A stretch of DNA of 64,000 bases from Ctenosaura bakeri (Eukaryota; Chordata; Lepidosauria; Squamata; Iguanidae). The stretch lies in NCBI GenBank assembly GCA_948474755.1, contig CAOLHI010002118.1:225328-289327 (forward strand). Reading direction: 5' to 3'. This document shows, in pieces, positions 1 through 10,690 of this stretch. The notes below the pieces were generated by a model. It saw only the letters and a program-made list of their open reading frames with translations, was not told where the DNA came from and did no database searches. Numbering within the stretch: position 1 is the stretch's first letter; every line of letters starts with the position of its first letter. Made by a program: the position numbers and the translations under genes.

Positions 1-107
1 AAAGGAAGGTGTGTGAATTAAAAATTAGTAATAAAACATGTAAAAACAATTAAACCACCAGATTAAAACATTAGTTCTCAGCCAGAGATGTCCTTACTGC
101 CTCACCA

Positions 108-160
108 AACCCCAGGATTCCATTGGATGGAGCCATGACAGTTAAAATAGAATATAGTAA
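108..160. repeat. Fragment of palindromic GGCC-type MITE
   Basis: A short stretch carries the 'caaaccccaggattcca' block seen in the arms of the palindromic MITEs at 3.3, 8.7, 42.2 and 43.6 kb. Only part of one arm is recognisable and no termini are seen. Confidence 0.4.
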
Positions 161-407
161 TCTCTCCCTTATTTACGGGACATATGTTCCAAGACTCCAC
201 ATGGATATCTGAAACTGCAGATAGCACTAAACCGTCTAGTTTCACAGGGACCATAGAGAAGCTTCATACTACCGAATTGTGTGAAACACCTCTATGGGCT
301 CTGAGAAGCTAGAAACGGCTTTGGCATGTGAGTGCTATTTGCTGGATCCTTTTTGGACTGCAGGCAACTGAAACAGTGGAAAGTGAGACCATGGATAAGG
401 AAAGATC
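161..407. mobile_element. Degenerate Tigger/pogo-like DNA transposon remnant
   Basis: The ends are inverted: the left begins TCTCTCCCTTATTTACGGG and the right, read on the minus strand, begins TCTTTCCTTATCCATGG. Inside, the text (tggactgcaggcaactgaaa) resembles Tigger ends of the Tc1/mariner superfamily. It is too short to code for a transposase, so it is a non-autonomous or internally deleted copy. The family is inferred from remembered end sequences. Confidence 0.45.
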
Positions 408-768
408 CATGTGTAGTGCTATAGTGGTGTATTGTGGAAGTGCAATAAAAATGTGGAAGTGAAGTATTTTATCAGTATGTCTACAAAGCAGAGTGCTTGG
501 CACACCAGTTACTATTGGACTGCAACTCTGTCATCCCTCACCATTGGCTATGTTGGCTAGGGTTGATAAGAGCTTACATCTGTTATGCAGGGCTGCACAT
601 TCTCACCTCTGTTGCAACAATACAAACTATACATAACTGTTCAGAAATAAGTCCCACCAAGTCTCCTGAGGCATATTCTCAGGCAAGAGCACATAAGATT
701 TCTAGCCTGTACAACTGGTGAACACATTTTCTACCAGCTATAGAGGGACAGAGAAAACAGGGCTCAGA

Positions 769-787
769 AGTAAAAAAAAAAAAAAAA
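769..787 (+). repeat. Poly(A) tract
   Basis: An uninterrupted A run of about 18 bases, with no clear SINE or LINE body directly upstream. Confidence 0.8.
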
Positions 788-1540
788 TGGCTGTTGCTTT
801 TTAAAAATTACTGTAGTGAACAAAATACAATTCTTTTTTCAAAGTCTGTTTTGTAGAATAAATTAGCCAGCCCAGGCATTACTTTTTTTATAGCATGCAG
901 CTGCAAGTGAAGTGGTAGTTGGTGCACAGAATATGTGGGACTGGTGAAGTGGGGAAACAGGGATGAGATATAACGTTAGTGTTTCTTGCCAGAACATAAT
1001 GGTAATAGGAGATTAGAAGGAGCCTCAGTCTGAGAAATTAGTTCCACTATTTTTGATTATTTCATTGTGATGAGGGTCTGTTAATAGGATTTCACTCAGA
1101 TGGTTGAAAAATATTAAGTACTTTCTTAGGCAAGAGGTATTGTTGAAATTGGTCTTTGTTTGGGCTATAGCAGTATTTTAAAGGAGGGCAGGAAACACCA
1201 ACACACTAGTCCCATGATTAGGATGCTGGATGTTCTAGACATGAGACTCTGCTAATAATTTCCTGATTCCTCAGTGGGGCATTGGGCCAAATCAAGGTTT
1301 ATGTGCCAAGAAGGTACCTCTTCGACCTAGAGAAGGCTAGAGGGCTATGGTAGCCCTGCAGGAGATCTTCAAGGGCCACACCCCCACCACATGTGTGCCT
1401 GATAAAAAAACACATTTTTTGCTCCCAAATGCCTCTAGAGAGCATTCTCAGGCATTTTGAGGCAAAACAAATTTGAAAAGTTTTGCAAAAAATTGTTTGT
1501 CTCCCTTGTCTCAAAACAAAATTTTTCAAAATTTTTCAAA

Positions 1541-1738
1541 GACCATTTTCACACTATGCTATTCTAGTGCTAATATTCCACTTTCAATATCCTGTCGACT
1601 TCTGGAATTCGTCATTTACTGAGGCCCAAGAGCTCTCTGACTGAGAATTCTAAATGGCCTCCCTAAACTGCAAACCCCAGGATTCCATAGGATGTTGAAA
1701 GTGAAATAATAGCACTGTAATAGTGTCATGCATAAATT
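1541..1738. mobile_element. Palindromic GGCC-type MITE (diverged)
   Basis: The left arm (accattttcacac, then a block with ccactttcaatatcctg) is mirrored on the right by 'ccaggattccataggatg' and 'ttgaaagtgaaataatagc'. This is the same foldback family as the copies at 3304-3474 and 43565-43735, but the arms have diverged and the termini are blurred. Confidence 0.7.
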
Positions 1739-1814
1739 GTTGAAGCGTCCCAGACTTGGTAGAAATGCCCTTTATATCCCCTATAGGTCATTTTGAGACC
1801 TTGAAGAGCCACAT

Positions 1815-2800
1815 AATAACAACAATAATAATAATAATAATAATTTTTATTTGTATATTTATCCCACTTCTCTCCAAGGCTTGAGGTAGGGTACAAAATA
1901 AAATACAATTTAAAACACATACTGGTTAAAATACACTAAAAACACAAAACCATTTAAAATACAATTGTATCCTAATTGAACTTCATCAAAATTAATAATA
2001 TATCACAATTAAAAATAGACTGGGTAGTCCTGCCAGAAGAGATCGGTCTTTGGTACTTTTCAAATTCGAATAACATATTTTGCTGTTGAATATTTTCTGG
2101 CAGGTCATTTTATAGTCCAGGGACAGCTGAAGAAAAAGTCCTCGAGGTGACAATTTCCAGTTTAGTCCTGACTGGTTTAAGTAAATGGCCCCCAGAGGAC
2201 CTGAGTGTCCAGGGCATATTGTATGGGAGGAGGCAATTCTGCAGGTACCTGGGACCCAAACCATGTAGGGCTTTAAAGGTAATAACCAACACTTTCTACT
2301 TTGCCCAGAAACTAATTAACAGCCAGTGGAGTGATTTTAATATTGGCGTGATTTCCTCACTCCTCACTGTACCTGTAACCAATCTGGTTGCCATATTTTG
2401 GACCAGCAGGAGTTTCCAAAGTTGATACAAAGGTAGCCCAATGTAGAGCGCATTGCAGAAGTCCAACCTTGAGGTTACCAGCATATGTACTACCATCTTT
2501 AGGTTGTCCACTTCTAGGAAGGGGAGCAGTTGGCATATCAGCTGAAGTTGATAATAAGCACTCCTGACTGACGCATCTATCTGAGTTGACATTTGGAGGA
2601 ATGGATCCAGGAGCACTCCCAAATTGTGAACACAGTCTTACAGAGGGAGTGTGACCCTGTCCAGAACTGATTGACACACCTCCAACCCCAGCTTAGGACT
2701 CTTAATAGTAAACACCTCTGTTCTTCCTGTATTCAGTTTCAAACTAAAATATGCCCTGAAGGCCACAGGCAGCTCAAAGGCCATATAATGCCCACCCTAA
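1815..2800 (-). mobile_element. L2-like LINE, 3' end, minus strand
   Basis: Read on the minus strand this is the end of a LINE of the CR1/L2 group. It carries the C-terminal part of reverse transcriptase, a 3' untranslated part, and a tail next to an (ATT)n run at 1817-1845. The coding match is split by a frame change near 2296. The 2296-2622 piece contains VTSRLDFCNALYIGLP and HWLLISFWAK. The 2110-2292 piece contains VITFKALHGLGPRYL. These motifs are typical of L2-like RT ends. It is 5' truncated and dead. Confidence 0.75.
2110..2622 (-). pseudogene. L2-like reverse transcriptase C-terminal fragment, frameshifted
   Basis: About 170 residues of the RT thumb and C-terminal region remain in two frames joined near 2296. 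The block NALYIGLP-x-LWKLLLVQNMATRLVTG is followed by TPILKSLHWL, then in the other frame FKALHGLGP and LRSSGGHLL. The RT catalytic residues lie upstream and are missing, so no activity is expected. It is the coding part of the LINE at 1815-2800. Confidence 0.75.
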
Positions 2801-3303
2801 GCTATAGCATTCTGTTGTACTCATTTCATCATGAGCCAATGCAAAATTATAATATCAGTAATGGCATCATCATCAACACCACCACTACCATCACCACCTG
2901 TTGCTCCCAGAGCACCTATTGATGCTGGAACATTTCTGAATTATTATCATGGTTATGAAATTGCCATAGATAGCATTACAGCAGCATAATTACAGAAAGC
3001 AACATTGCTTGGAAGCTGCCACATTATCCAACCACACCACACTAATTCCTAGATTCATGTATAGAATTGTTCATGGTCCAAAACTCTATTTGGTAACTTC
3101 TGGTAGACTGTGAAATCAATGATGCTGATAGCATTCCATTATTAATTTGTTTTTAGCTGCTGTCCATTTCTCCCACTGTAGTTGGCTTTCCAGTAGCTTC
3201 ACAGTATCTTGTTCTGGTTTACTAGCAAAAGATATCAGTCCTGTACCCCACTTTTCACCTGATGTCTAGGTACTCTGTACTATCTTTCAGAAGTGTTGAC
3301 CTA
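2801..3303. other. Unannotated stretch
   Basis: It contains a short run of CAC/ATC triplets at 2868-2900. No gene or recognisable repeat is seen otherwise. Confidence 0.5.
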
Positions 3304-3474
3304 CACCATTTCCGCACTAGGCTTTTATAGTGCGATGATTCCACTTTCAACCTTCTATGTAATCCGGGGGTTTGCAGTTTAGGGAGGGCCGCCCCCTAAA
3401 CTGCAAACCCCAGGATTCCATAGGAGGTTGAAAGTGGAATCATCGCGCTATAACAGCCTAGTGAGGAAATGGCC
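3304..3474. mobile_element. Palindromic MITE, near-perfect foldback
   Basis: Two arms of about 80 bp mirror each other around a centre near 3390. Left ccatttccgcactaggc pairs with right gcctagtgaggaaatgg, and the inner blocks with ggtttgcagttt / aaactgcaaacc also pair. At about 171 bp it has the same size as the copies at 42225 and 43565. Nothing is encoded. The terminal three-base duplication is not clear in this copy. Confidence 0.85.
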
Positions 3475-4330
3475 CTATTTATTCTCTCCCCTCAGCAAAT
3501 GCCTGAGTTAGGAGATCCTACTGGTACTGACAGCAATGCTACCATCAGCCTAGCATGCATGGGGCATGCAAAAAGAAGTAGTGTCAATGGGTGGGAATAT
3601 ACTTGCAAAAAGTGATACAACTTGGAACATGCCACTTATTCCTAGGTTCATGGAAAAAATCTGAATCACTGATAGTCAAGAAGATTGTGAAACCTGGAGA
3701 TGATGAGGATGATGTTGATGATGTATGTGTGGATACGTTACAACTGCCTCTGATTCAGGAGCAGTCTTCTTTGGCATCTCCTGCAAACTGTGCCAGTCTT
3801 TCCACTCAAACAGGAATGTAAATCCAATATATTGGTACAGACATCAATTCTCCAGGGAGAGATATCCCTGTACTTCCAGATCCTCTCTCTCTTTCTGTCT
3901 GTTTTCTAAAAATATTTGACATATTAAAGCCCAATGTGGCAGAAGAACAATTCCAGAAAGGGACAACCAAATCAAACCTGCTGAATGCCTGTTTTTACTG
4001 TAGAAAGAGGGAGATTAAGACCCAAATCCAACTGTAGAGTAGACTAACTGAAGTAGAATAGACTTAATGAAAAAATACATTCTACTCAAGTATAAATTAT
4101 AGAATATAAAATTCCCAATAGTTCAATAGGTCTAATCTAGTTGGGATTAACAACTTGAGGAACCCCAGACCTTCTAGAAGGAATAATTGCTGATGAAAAA
4201 TCTGCTATATCCCAAACCCCATTAGATTTTTTCCTCCACAGGACATATTTACTTTACTGTTGGGTTTCCATAACCTTTCCTTCCATTGTTCTAAATAGAA
4301 AGGAAAGAAGTTGTGCTAATTCCACAACTT
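3475..4330. other. Unannotated stretch
   Basis: No convincing coding region. The short frames here lack family motifs. A (GATGAT)n-like patch lies at 3697-3725. Confidence 0.5.
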
Positions 4331-4568
4331 GTTGCTGTTGTGAGTCTTCAAGTCAATTCTGACTTATGGTGCTCATAAAGTGAACCTATCACAGGGTTTA
4401 CTTGGCAAGATTAGTTCAGAGGAGGTTTGCCTTTGCCTTCCTCTGAAGTGAGAGTGTGACTTGATGGCTTGTGGTCACCAAGCAGGTTTCCATTGCTGAG
4501 CAGGGATTTGAATCCTGGTCTCCAGAGTCATAGTCCAATGCTCTAACCACTACACTATGCTGGCTCTC
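4331..4568 (-). mobile_element. tRNA-derived SINE (Sauria-type), minus strand
   Basis: On the minus strand it starts with the tRNA-like head: ccagcatagtgtagtggtt as the box A region, then the box B-like aggattcaaatccctgctc. The body includes cctctgaactaatcttgcc and the tail ends near gaattgacttgaagactca. The tail resembles the Bov-B-related 3' ends of lizard SINEs. It is the most complete tRNA-type SINE in the window. Confidence 0.8.
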
Positions 4569-5540
4569 TGTTTCCACAACTTACACCCCTTATTAATTAC
4601 TTAATTAATTCCCTGCCTTTCTCCTGGCATGGTATCCAAAGCAGCTCCAGAAAATGATGTGTCAGGACATTTCTGTATATCCCAAACCTCCTCCATTTCA
4701 TCCCTGGATCTCTGTCACTGGAGACACAGAAAAAGCAGCAATGACAGGCCAGCGGGATGGAGGAATCTTCAAAGGGCAGACTCTCCTCTCTGCCTGGGGG
4801 CAGAGAATGATATTCACAAAACTATATAGTTCCCCCTGGGTATCCTTCAGGGACCAAAAGACTGCAAACACAAGGTCAGTCACACAATATTGGTTTTGCA
4901 CTGGTCCTGCTGACAGATACACCCAATGGCCACTTCAAGGATTTTTAAAGGCATATACAGGACAATTGCTTACTTTACTAACTGCTTTAAATAAAGTATT
5001 TTGCAAGAGCCATTGTGAAAACAATGCCACATAAATCTCTCACCTATATTAACAGTGACATCTGTCTCTGATGGGCCACCCCAATGTGCTCTTTTTCCTC
5101 TCCCCCAAAGATTATTTGTCTAATGAAAAGGAAGAAAAGGCCCCTTTTTTTAATTTACAGGTTTGTCAAATGCAGTAATCCATTATTGCTGGTAATTGCT
5201 GGAGTAATCTCAACTTGTTGGTTTCCTACAAAGCCTTGCAGATTGACATCTTAGCAAATTGCAAGTTAAGTGTAGTATAAAAGCTATTAACAAAACTTGA
5301 CTGCCTTGTACGGAGGCATTAGATTAATGGTTAGAATGATCTAGCTGCCAGTTTATACCGTCTGTGAAAAGCAGAACTGCTCCTTCATTAAAAAATAAAT
5401 AAAGAAATAATGTCATTTTCTTTCAGTGTTCTTCAGGTCTGGGCTGTTCAGTTGGGCCTATTTAATTGAGGGAAGAAATGACTGAAAGGTGATAAAATAG
5501 AAATTTATTTAGTTATGAAGGTGTGGAGAAAGTAACATAC
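4569..5540. other. Unannotated stretch
   Basis: A 126-codon frame at 4654-5034 has no domain signature and no splice or regulatory context, so I do not call it a gene. The rest is AT-rich and featureless. Confidence 0.5.
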
Positions 5541-6170
5541 TCTCAAACTGTTCCAATTTAGCAAGAGACAGTCCCAATTAACCCTCTGTCATTCCACTTT
5601 TTCCAGCTGCTTTTAAAATGTCCCAGTTTCTCTCTTTTTCTCACTTTACCTCTTTGACCTCAGCTTGCCTTAGGAGGCATCTAGACTGCTTAGAAAAATC
5701 GGAAAGTCCCACACTTTGTTCCTGTCCTATCCTACTTCATTTTGGAGATCCATTCATATGTTGTTTGTCCAAGAATACTTTCTGTCAGCTCTTGGTATAG
5801 TCAGAGACTCTTTATACCAGCTAACCATTGTTAGCTTGTTGGTTTATTTTAACCCAGTATAGAACTGGAAAGAACAGAAACAAAATCTGAGATTTTTCAA
5901 TCTGTCTGAATGTGCCTTCAATTGCTGCAAACAGACTTCAAAGTGCAAAAGCAATTTACATTCAATTAACTCAGCTTGGAAAGAGGAGAGGCAAGGCAAG
6001 GCAGGGGTGAAGTGTTGACCTTCCCAGTGGGCTCGGGCAAAATCAAACTTCTGCAATCTGTTGTTACTTGTGTTTTCTTCCTCATTAATAACTATTGCTA
6101 TCTTGACCACACTTTGATGAGGCTTGAACACATGTGTCTCGGTTTTCATGTGTGAATTGTTGGATGGTAT
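5541..6170 (+). repeat. Unclassified dispersed repeat, copy 1
   Basis: It starts near 'ttccaatttagcaagagaca' and ends near 'gaattgttggatggtatgg'. Shared landmarks with copies at 31259, 40160 and 22800 are 'agctgcttttaaaatgtccc', 'caattaactcag', 'cttcccagt.ggctc' and 'acatgtgtct.ggttttcat'. This copy has about 230 extra bases (roughly 5665-5915) that the others lack. No coding capacity or terminal repeats are seen. Confidence 0.7.
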
Positions 6171-7049
6171 GGACTAGCCACTGCAAATTTTTTCACTCTC
6201 TCTCAAGTCACTGACATTCAAGACCATCTAGTGAAATTAGTAGATCTTGGAAAAATTACTTGTTTTGTACTACAACTCCTGGATAAATGCTGGCTGCTCC
6301 CTGACTCTGAACTCCCTGTTGAGGGAGGCTAGGTTTGCATCTTCTCTGTTGTTCTTCCACAAACAGGCAAAGACTACCTCATTCAGGAAAGCTTTGGCAT
6401 GTAAACTGCCCAGCTATTCAAAAACAGTCTCGGGGAGGGAATCATGCAGTTGCCAAATGCTTTGGGACTGCACATACCATTAGCCCTGGCAAGCTTAACA
6501 AATGCTGAGGAATTCTGGGAGCTGTAGTTCAACAACAGCTGAAGGCTAGCATGAATCCTACCCTGGTCTAACTGGTTGGGTCCCACCTCTGGGGGAACTG
6601 GCTACAGCTTGAATCCTACACTTAGCCTGCCCTAGACTTAATGCATTGAATTAATGTGGTTTACCTCCATGTTAACTCACCATCCAACAGCTGATTTAAT
6701 GGATCTACTCTAGTTTGGAATCACCAGTATGATTCAGGCCATTTCCTTTTATTGTAGTGCTTTAAATATAACTTTTAATCTTATAACTTTTTTGGTAGAA
6801 AGATAGGCCATTTATTCTAACAAAACAAAACAAGATAGAGTTAAAAAGAAGATTTTGTAAAAAAGAAGGAAAAATGCAGAACATTGATATTGAAATCTGG
6901 CTGCTGTACCACCTCTCCATCTTCTCATGCTCAGGCTAAATATAACTCAGCTCCCAAAGCTGTTCCTCACAGGGCATGCTGCTCAGGCTATACAGCACCT
7001 GTGCAACTGCACAGTTCTCTCCCCCTCCCAGCAGCACACTAATAGAAAT
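6171..7049. other. Mostly unannotated stretch with a short DNA-transposon-like fragment
   Basis: Around 6500-6590 the text 'gaattctgggagctgtagtt' resembles the 'ggactacaactcccag' ends of reptile hAT-type MITEs. The remainder shows no gene or repeat that I can name. Confidence 0.4.
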
Positions 7050-7055
7050 CCTTGC

Positions 7056-7730
7056 AGGTTTGTTGTTGTTGCTGTTATAGCGCCATCCGTGGGCATGGTG
7101 CTGTACAAAAATAAAGCAACAAAAACACACATCCTGCCAAAAGTGTGCAATCTAACATAAAAGGGAATATGGAGAGAGGCATGGACTAACACTGATATAG
7201 AAAAAAAGCAGATAGTCAAATGCATGTATTCTGAATATACAAAATCATAGGGTTAAATTAAATTAGAGTTCCAAAGACTTTAAATAAACTTCAGTTTAAA
7301 AAAAACAGCAGTTGAAGGAGAAGATGTTTGCTATGATGAATCCAAGAGTATGGAGCAGCAATGGTTATTAGTCAAAGATAAGGAGCAAAAAAATGCCCTG
7401 GATTGGGTGCAAAACACAGAATTCAGGGGAATAAGATTGTGTATAGCAGAACAAAAAAGAATGAAAGATGTGGGGAGTTAAATCACGTAGGGTTTTAAAA
7501 CTTAAAACAAGAAGCTTATACTGGATCCTTAAAAAAAAACTGGAAAGCCCATGAAGCACCAGGAAAGGCTGTAACTGAATTAATGGGGGGGGGAGGACCC
7601 ACTGGAAATCTTTTCCATACCAAATTTCTGTTCCTCCAGGCAGGGCTGATTGTTGGGAGGTTGCAGTATTTGTTGCCATAGTTCCTGTTTTTTACCAATA
7701 TATTCAATGTTTCTGTAGTGCAGATCCAAG
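7056..7730 (-). mobile_element. L2-like LINE 3' end, minus strand
   Basis: The 3' tail lies at the left (a TTG run, then 'gcgccatccgtgggcatgg'). Rightward on the minus strand is a 3' untranslated part and then a short RT C-terminal match containing QYKLLVLSFKTLRDLTP (within 7368-7679). That resembles the KxLVLTFKALHGLxP motif of L2-like elements, also seen at 2110-2292. It is truncated and inactive. Confidence 0.6.
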
Positions 7731-7959
7731 AAATAGCTACAAACAGCCCTCACCCTGCAAAAGAATGGAGAGAGTAGATGCAGAGAATGCCGCTACTGTA
7801 GACAGATATTGGTCTAATACGGAAAGGCAGTTCTGATCTTTTTGTGTGGAGGTTTCCTCCTCCTGTACAATATCTATATGCTCATTTATTTTGTTGCTGT
7901 TGAGCAGTGATTTGAATAACTGTAATATCATGGCTTCCCTTCAACCTGAGAGAAGTGAC

Positions 7960-8635
7960 TAGTGGAGTACCACAGGGTTCTGGCCAGTGCCCTTCAACAA
8001 AATTTATTAATGATTTGGGTGAGGAAATAGAAGGTGTTCTTATCAAATTTGCAGATGGCACTAAATTCTGAAAGGTAGCTAATACCCCACAGTATGGGAT
8101 CAGAATTCAAAATGACCTTAACAGATTAGAGAGCTAGGCTGAAGCTAACAAAATGAATTCCAACAGGGGAAGTGTAAGGCACTATACTTGGGCAGAAAAA
8201 AATGAAATGCACAGATATAAGATCGGTGACACCTGGCTTGACCACAGTAAATATGAAAAGGATCTAGGAGTCTTACTCGACCACAAGCTGGACATGAGTC
8301 AACAGTGTGATGCAGCAGCTAAAAAAGCCAATGTGTTTCAGGCCTGCACCAATAGAAGTGTAGTGTCTAAGTCAAGAGAAGTAACAGTACCACTCTATTT
8401 GCTTTGGTCAGACTCCACCTGGAATACTGAGTCCAGTTCTGTGCACTACAGTTCAGGAAAGATATTGACAAGTTGGAACATGTCCAGAGGAGGGTGTGCA
8501 AAATGGTGCAAAAGCCTGGAAACCATGCCCTATGAGGAGTGGCTTAGGGCACTGGGTATGTTTAGTCTGGAAAAGAGAAGGTTATGAGGTGACATGATAG
8601 CTATGTTTGAATATTTGAAGGGATGTCATATGGAG
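7960..8635 (+). pseudogene. CR1 reverse transcriptase C-terminal remnant
   Basis: The recognisable series is KNEMHRYKIGDTWLDHSKYEKDLGVLLDHKL (about residues 20-50 of the 8153-8587 frame), then MSQQCDAAAKKANV, then the degenerate 'RSVVSKSREVTVPLY'. It closes with MPYEEWLRALGMFSLEKRRL. These blocks in this order are the conserved end of CR1 ORF2. The upstream catalytic motif is altered (FADG) and followed by a stop, so it is non-functional. Confidence 0.85.
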
Positions 8636-8673
8636 GATGGAGCAAGCTGTTTTTCTTCTGTTCCAGAGACTAA

Positions 8674-8928
8674 GGCTATTTCTGCACTATATTGTTATAG
8701 TGCTATTATTCCACTTTCAATATCCTGTGGAATTCTGGGGTTTGTAGTTTACTGAGGCCAAAGTTGGAAGCCGCCTTGGGTCCCAATTCTGGGCGAAAGG
8801 CAGCCTACAAATACAATGGCTAGCTACCAAGAATTCTAAATGCTCCTCCATAAACTGCAAATCCCAGGATTCCATAGCATGTTGAAAGTGGAATAACAGC
8901 ACTATAATAGTATAGTGCAGAAATGGCC
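8674..8928. mobile_element. GGCC-type palindromic MITE nested in CR1
   Basis: The left end is ggctatttctgcactat and the right end, read inverted, is ggccatttctgcactat. The inner arms carry the same 'ccactttcaatatcctg' block as sibling copies. The flanks are TAA on the left (8671-8673) and TAG on the right (8929-8931), which fits a three-base target duplication with one mutation. It is longer than the 170-bp siblings because the centre carries about 85 extra bases. Confidence 0.85.
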
Positions 8929-9185
8929 TAGGACATGGAGCAATGGCTTTAAACTTTGGAAAAGAGAATCCATCTATACATTTGGAAGAACTTCCTGCCG
9001 GTAAGAGCAGTTTGACAGTGTAATACCCTGCCTTGGGGTGTGGTGCAGTCTCCTGTTTTGGAGGTTTTTAAACAGAGGCTGGATGGCCATAGGTTGAGAA
9101 TGCTTTGACTGGGTATTCCTGTAAGGCAGTGGTTGGACTCGATAGCCCTTGTGGTTTCTTCCAGCATTATGATTCTGTGATTTTA

Positions 9186-9919
9186 GAGAGTGTGTGTGAG
9201 TGTGATTGATTACTTAAGATGCTTCCTCTATCCTAACACACTGGAGCTAATAGAAGTTTGTAGCTAAAAACATCTGGAGAATCAGAGTTTTCCCATCTCT
9301 GCAGTACACTGAAGGAATGCTGAACAATTCTGATTCAATTTAAGTAGCTATAAGGTAAGAATCCTTCTCTACAATCTCTCAGCTGGAGAGTCTGCATGAA
9401 AACAATAGTGTGTAATGTATTTTAACAAGGGCTCATGTTCTCTTGAAGACAGTCTGAAAGGTAAAGGCTGCAGTAAGCTTTCCCCTAAATCAGGGCAGCT
9501 GTCTTTCAGCATGGCTTCAACCACTTCTCATTTCATTATCTTGGTAGTTTAGGGATTTGAATATAATCATTGTGTATTTCCAACATGTGCAGAAATGGAT
9601 GTGAAATTCCAGAGTTGACAGGCATGCTAAGGGATTGAAACTGGAACTATTAGACACAGTCTAAGAGGTGTCTCTTCATATTCACATCTGAAATCTTCTT
9701 CAATACATAAGATTTATTTTATTGGGTATGGTTTATTTCTTGCACGATCTGAGATTATATTACTATATCACTTCAGATATAACAACTGTAAATGGAGAGA
9801 ATTTTGTCTGACCATGACCAAGGGCTCACAAAACATTTCCTGCTCATTCAATAATCAACCAATAATATTTTCTGTGGGGAGGGGAATAGATCTACCACAG
9901 CAATATTCTGTTTATGTCT
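9186..9919. other. Unannotated stretch
   Basis: No gene, terminal repeat or named element is recognised. Confidence 0.5.
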
Positions 9920-9983
9920 ACTCACAAGTAAATCCTACTGAGTTCAGTGGGGCTTACTCCCAGGATATAGGATTACAGCCCAA
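9920..9983. repeat. Short dispersed repeat ('cttactcccag' motif)
   Basis: The block 'gttcagtggggcttactccc' followed by 'ataggattacagcc' is a very common sauropsid repeat fragment. Related blocks occur near 11446, 21500-21670, 27130, 57296, 59125 and 63893. Confidence 0.55.
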
Positions 9984-10027
9984 TTGGATGGATGGATGGA
10001 TGGATGGATGGATGGATGGATGGATGG
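9984..10027 (+). repeat. (GGAT)n microsatellite
   Basis: About ten uninterrupted copies of the tetramer. Confidence 0.95.
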
Positions 10028-10559
10028 CGGGCAGGGAGAGAAAGAATGAGGAGGAAACATGAACTGGAATAAGTTATTTACATTTCTATACCACTCTTTA
10101 AAATCAGTTTGTAAGGTGGTTTATGCATAATACAAAGCAATATTGTGTGGAAAAACAACAAAACAGCTGTGAAAATCAGAATAAAATCTAACTATTGTCT
10201 TCACTTACTGCTGAAACAATAAGTGTATGCCACAGAGACATGTCTTTGGTAGAGTATTCCTAAGGTGAGTCATGACAATTTAAAATCCTCTCCTCTCAGT
10301 TATCAACTCCCTCACCTCAGTAGAGGAGCTCAGAGGAAGGAATTCACAGGTTGGCACAGGGTACAGGAAGTTCTCATGCAGAAGCTGGAGCTCCATGAAA
10401 TTTTTCCTGAGTTACATCAAGGAACAATTTTTCATGCAGAATAATATTCATAGGTATTATCTTGAGGACCTTTTCCCTCCCTCCAGCATGCACACATTAC
10501 CACATCAAATAGGTCAGACAAGTTCCGTTGTAAATATACATAGGCCATGGCTAACTCTG
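10028..10559. other. Unannotated stretch
   Basis: Nothing recognised. Confidence 0.5.
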
Positions 10560-10569
10560 TTGTAATGGG

Positions 10570-10690
10570 AGTGGGCAGTTACAGATCTCCAGATATTTTT
10601 GGATTACAGTTCCTTTAATTTTTCCCCATTGGCTATCCTAGCTAGGGCTGATGGTGGTTGTAGGCCAAAGAGATCTGGAGTACCACAGCT
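10570..10690. repeat. hAT-like MITE fragment with inverted ends
   Basis: The left side 'agatctccagatatttttgg' is mirrored by 'ccaaagagatctgga' on the right, and the middle has the degenerate 'ggattacagttcc' motif. This matches the general layout of reptile MITEs whose ends contain 'ccagatgtt..ggactacaa'. The target duplication is not clear. Confidence 0.5.

Larger units (their letters stand above)
7945..9185 (+). mobile_element. CR1 LINE, 3' portion, split by a MITE
   Basis: A plus-strand CR1 retrotransposon covering the RT C-terminus to the 3' end. Early text reads VTSGVPQGS, then FINDLGEEIEGVLIKFADG, where CR1 normally has FADD. The long frame 8153-8587 follows. After codons for a GDMIAMFEYLKGC-like stretch the element is interrupted at 8671-8931 by a MITE. 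It then resumes with 'aaacagaggctggatggcc' and ends at 'attatgattctgtgatttt', the usual CR1 terminal motif. Confidence 0.9.

Noticed and set aside
4654..5034. A 126-codon frame
   Set aside because: No domain, no splice context and an unremarkable composition; most likely chance.
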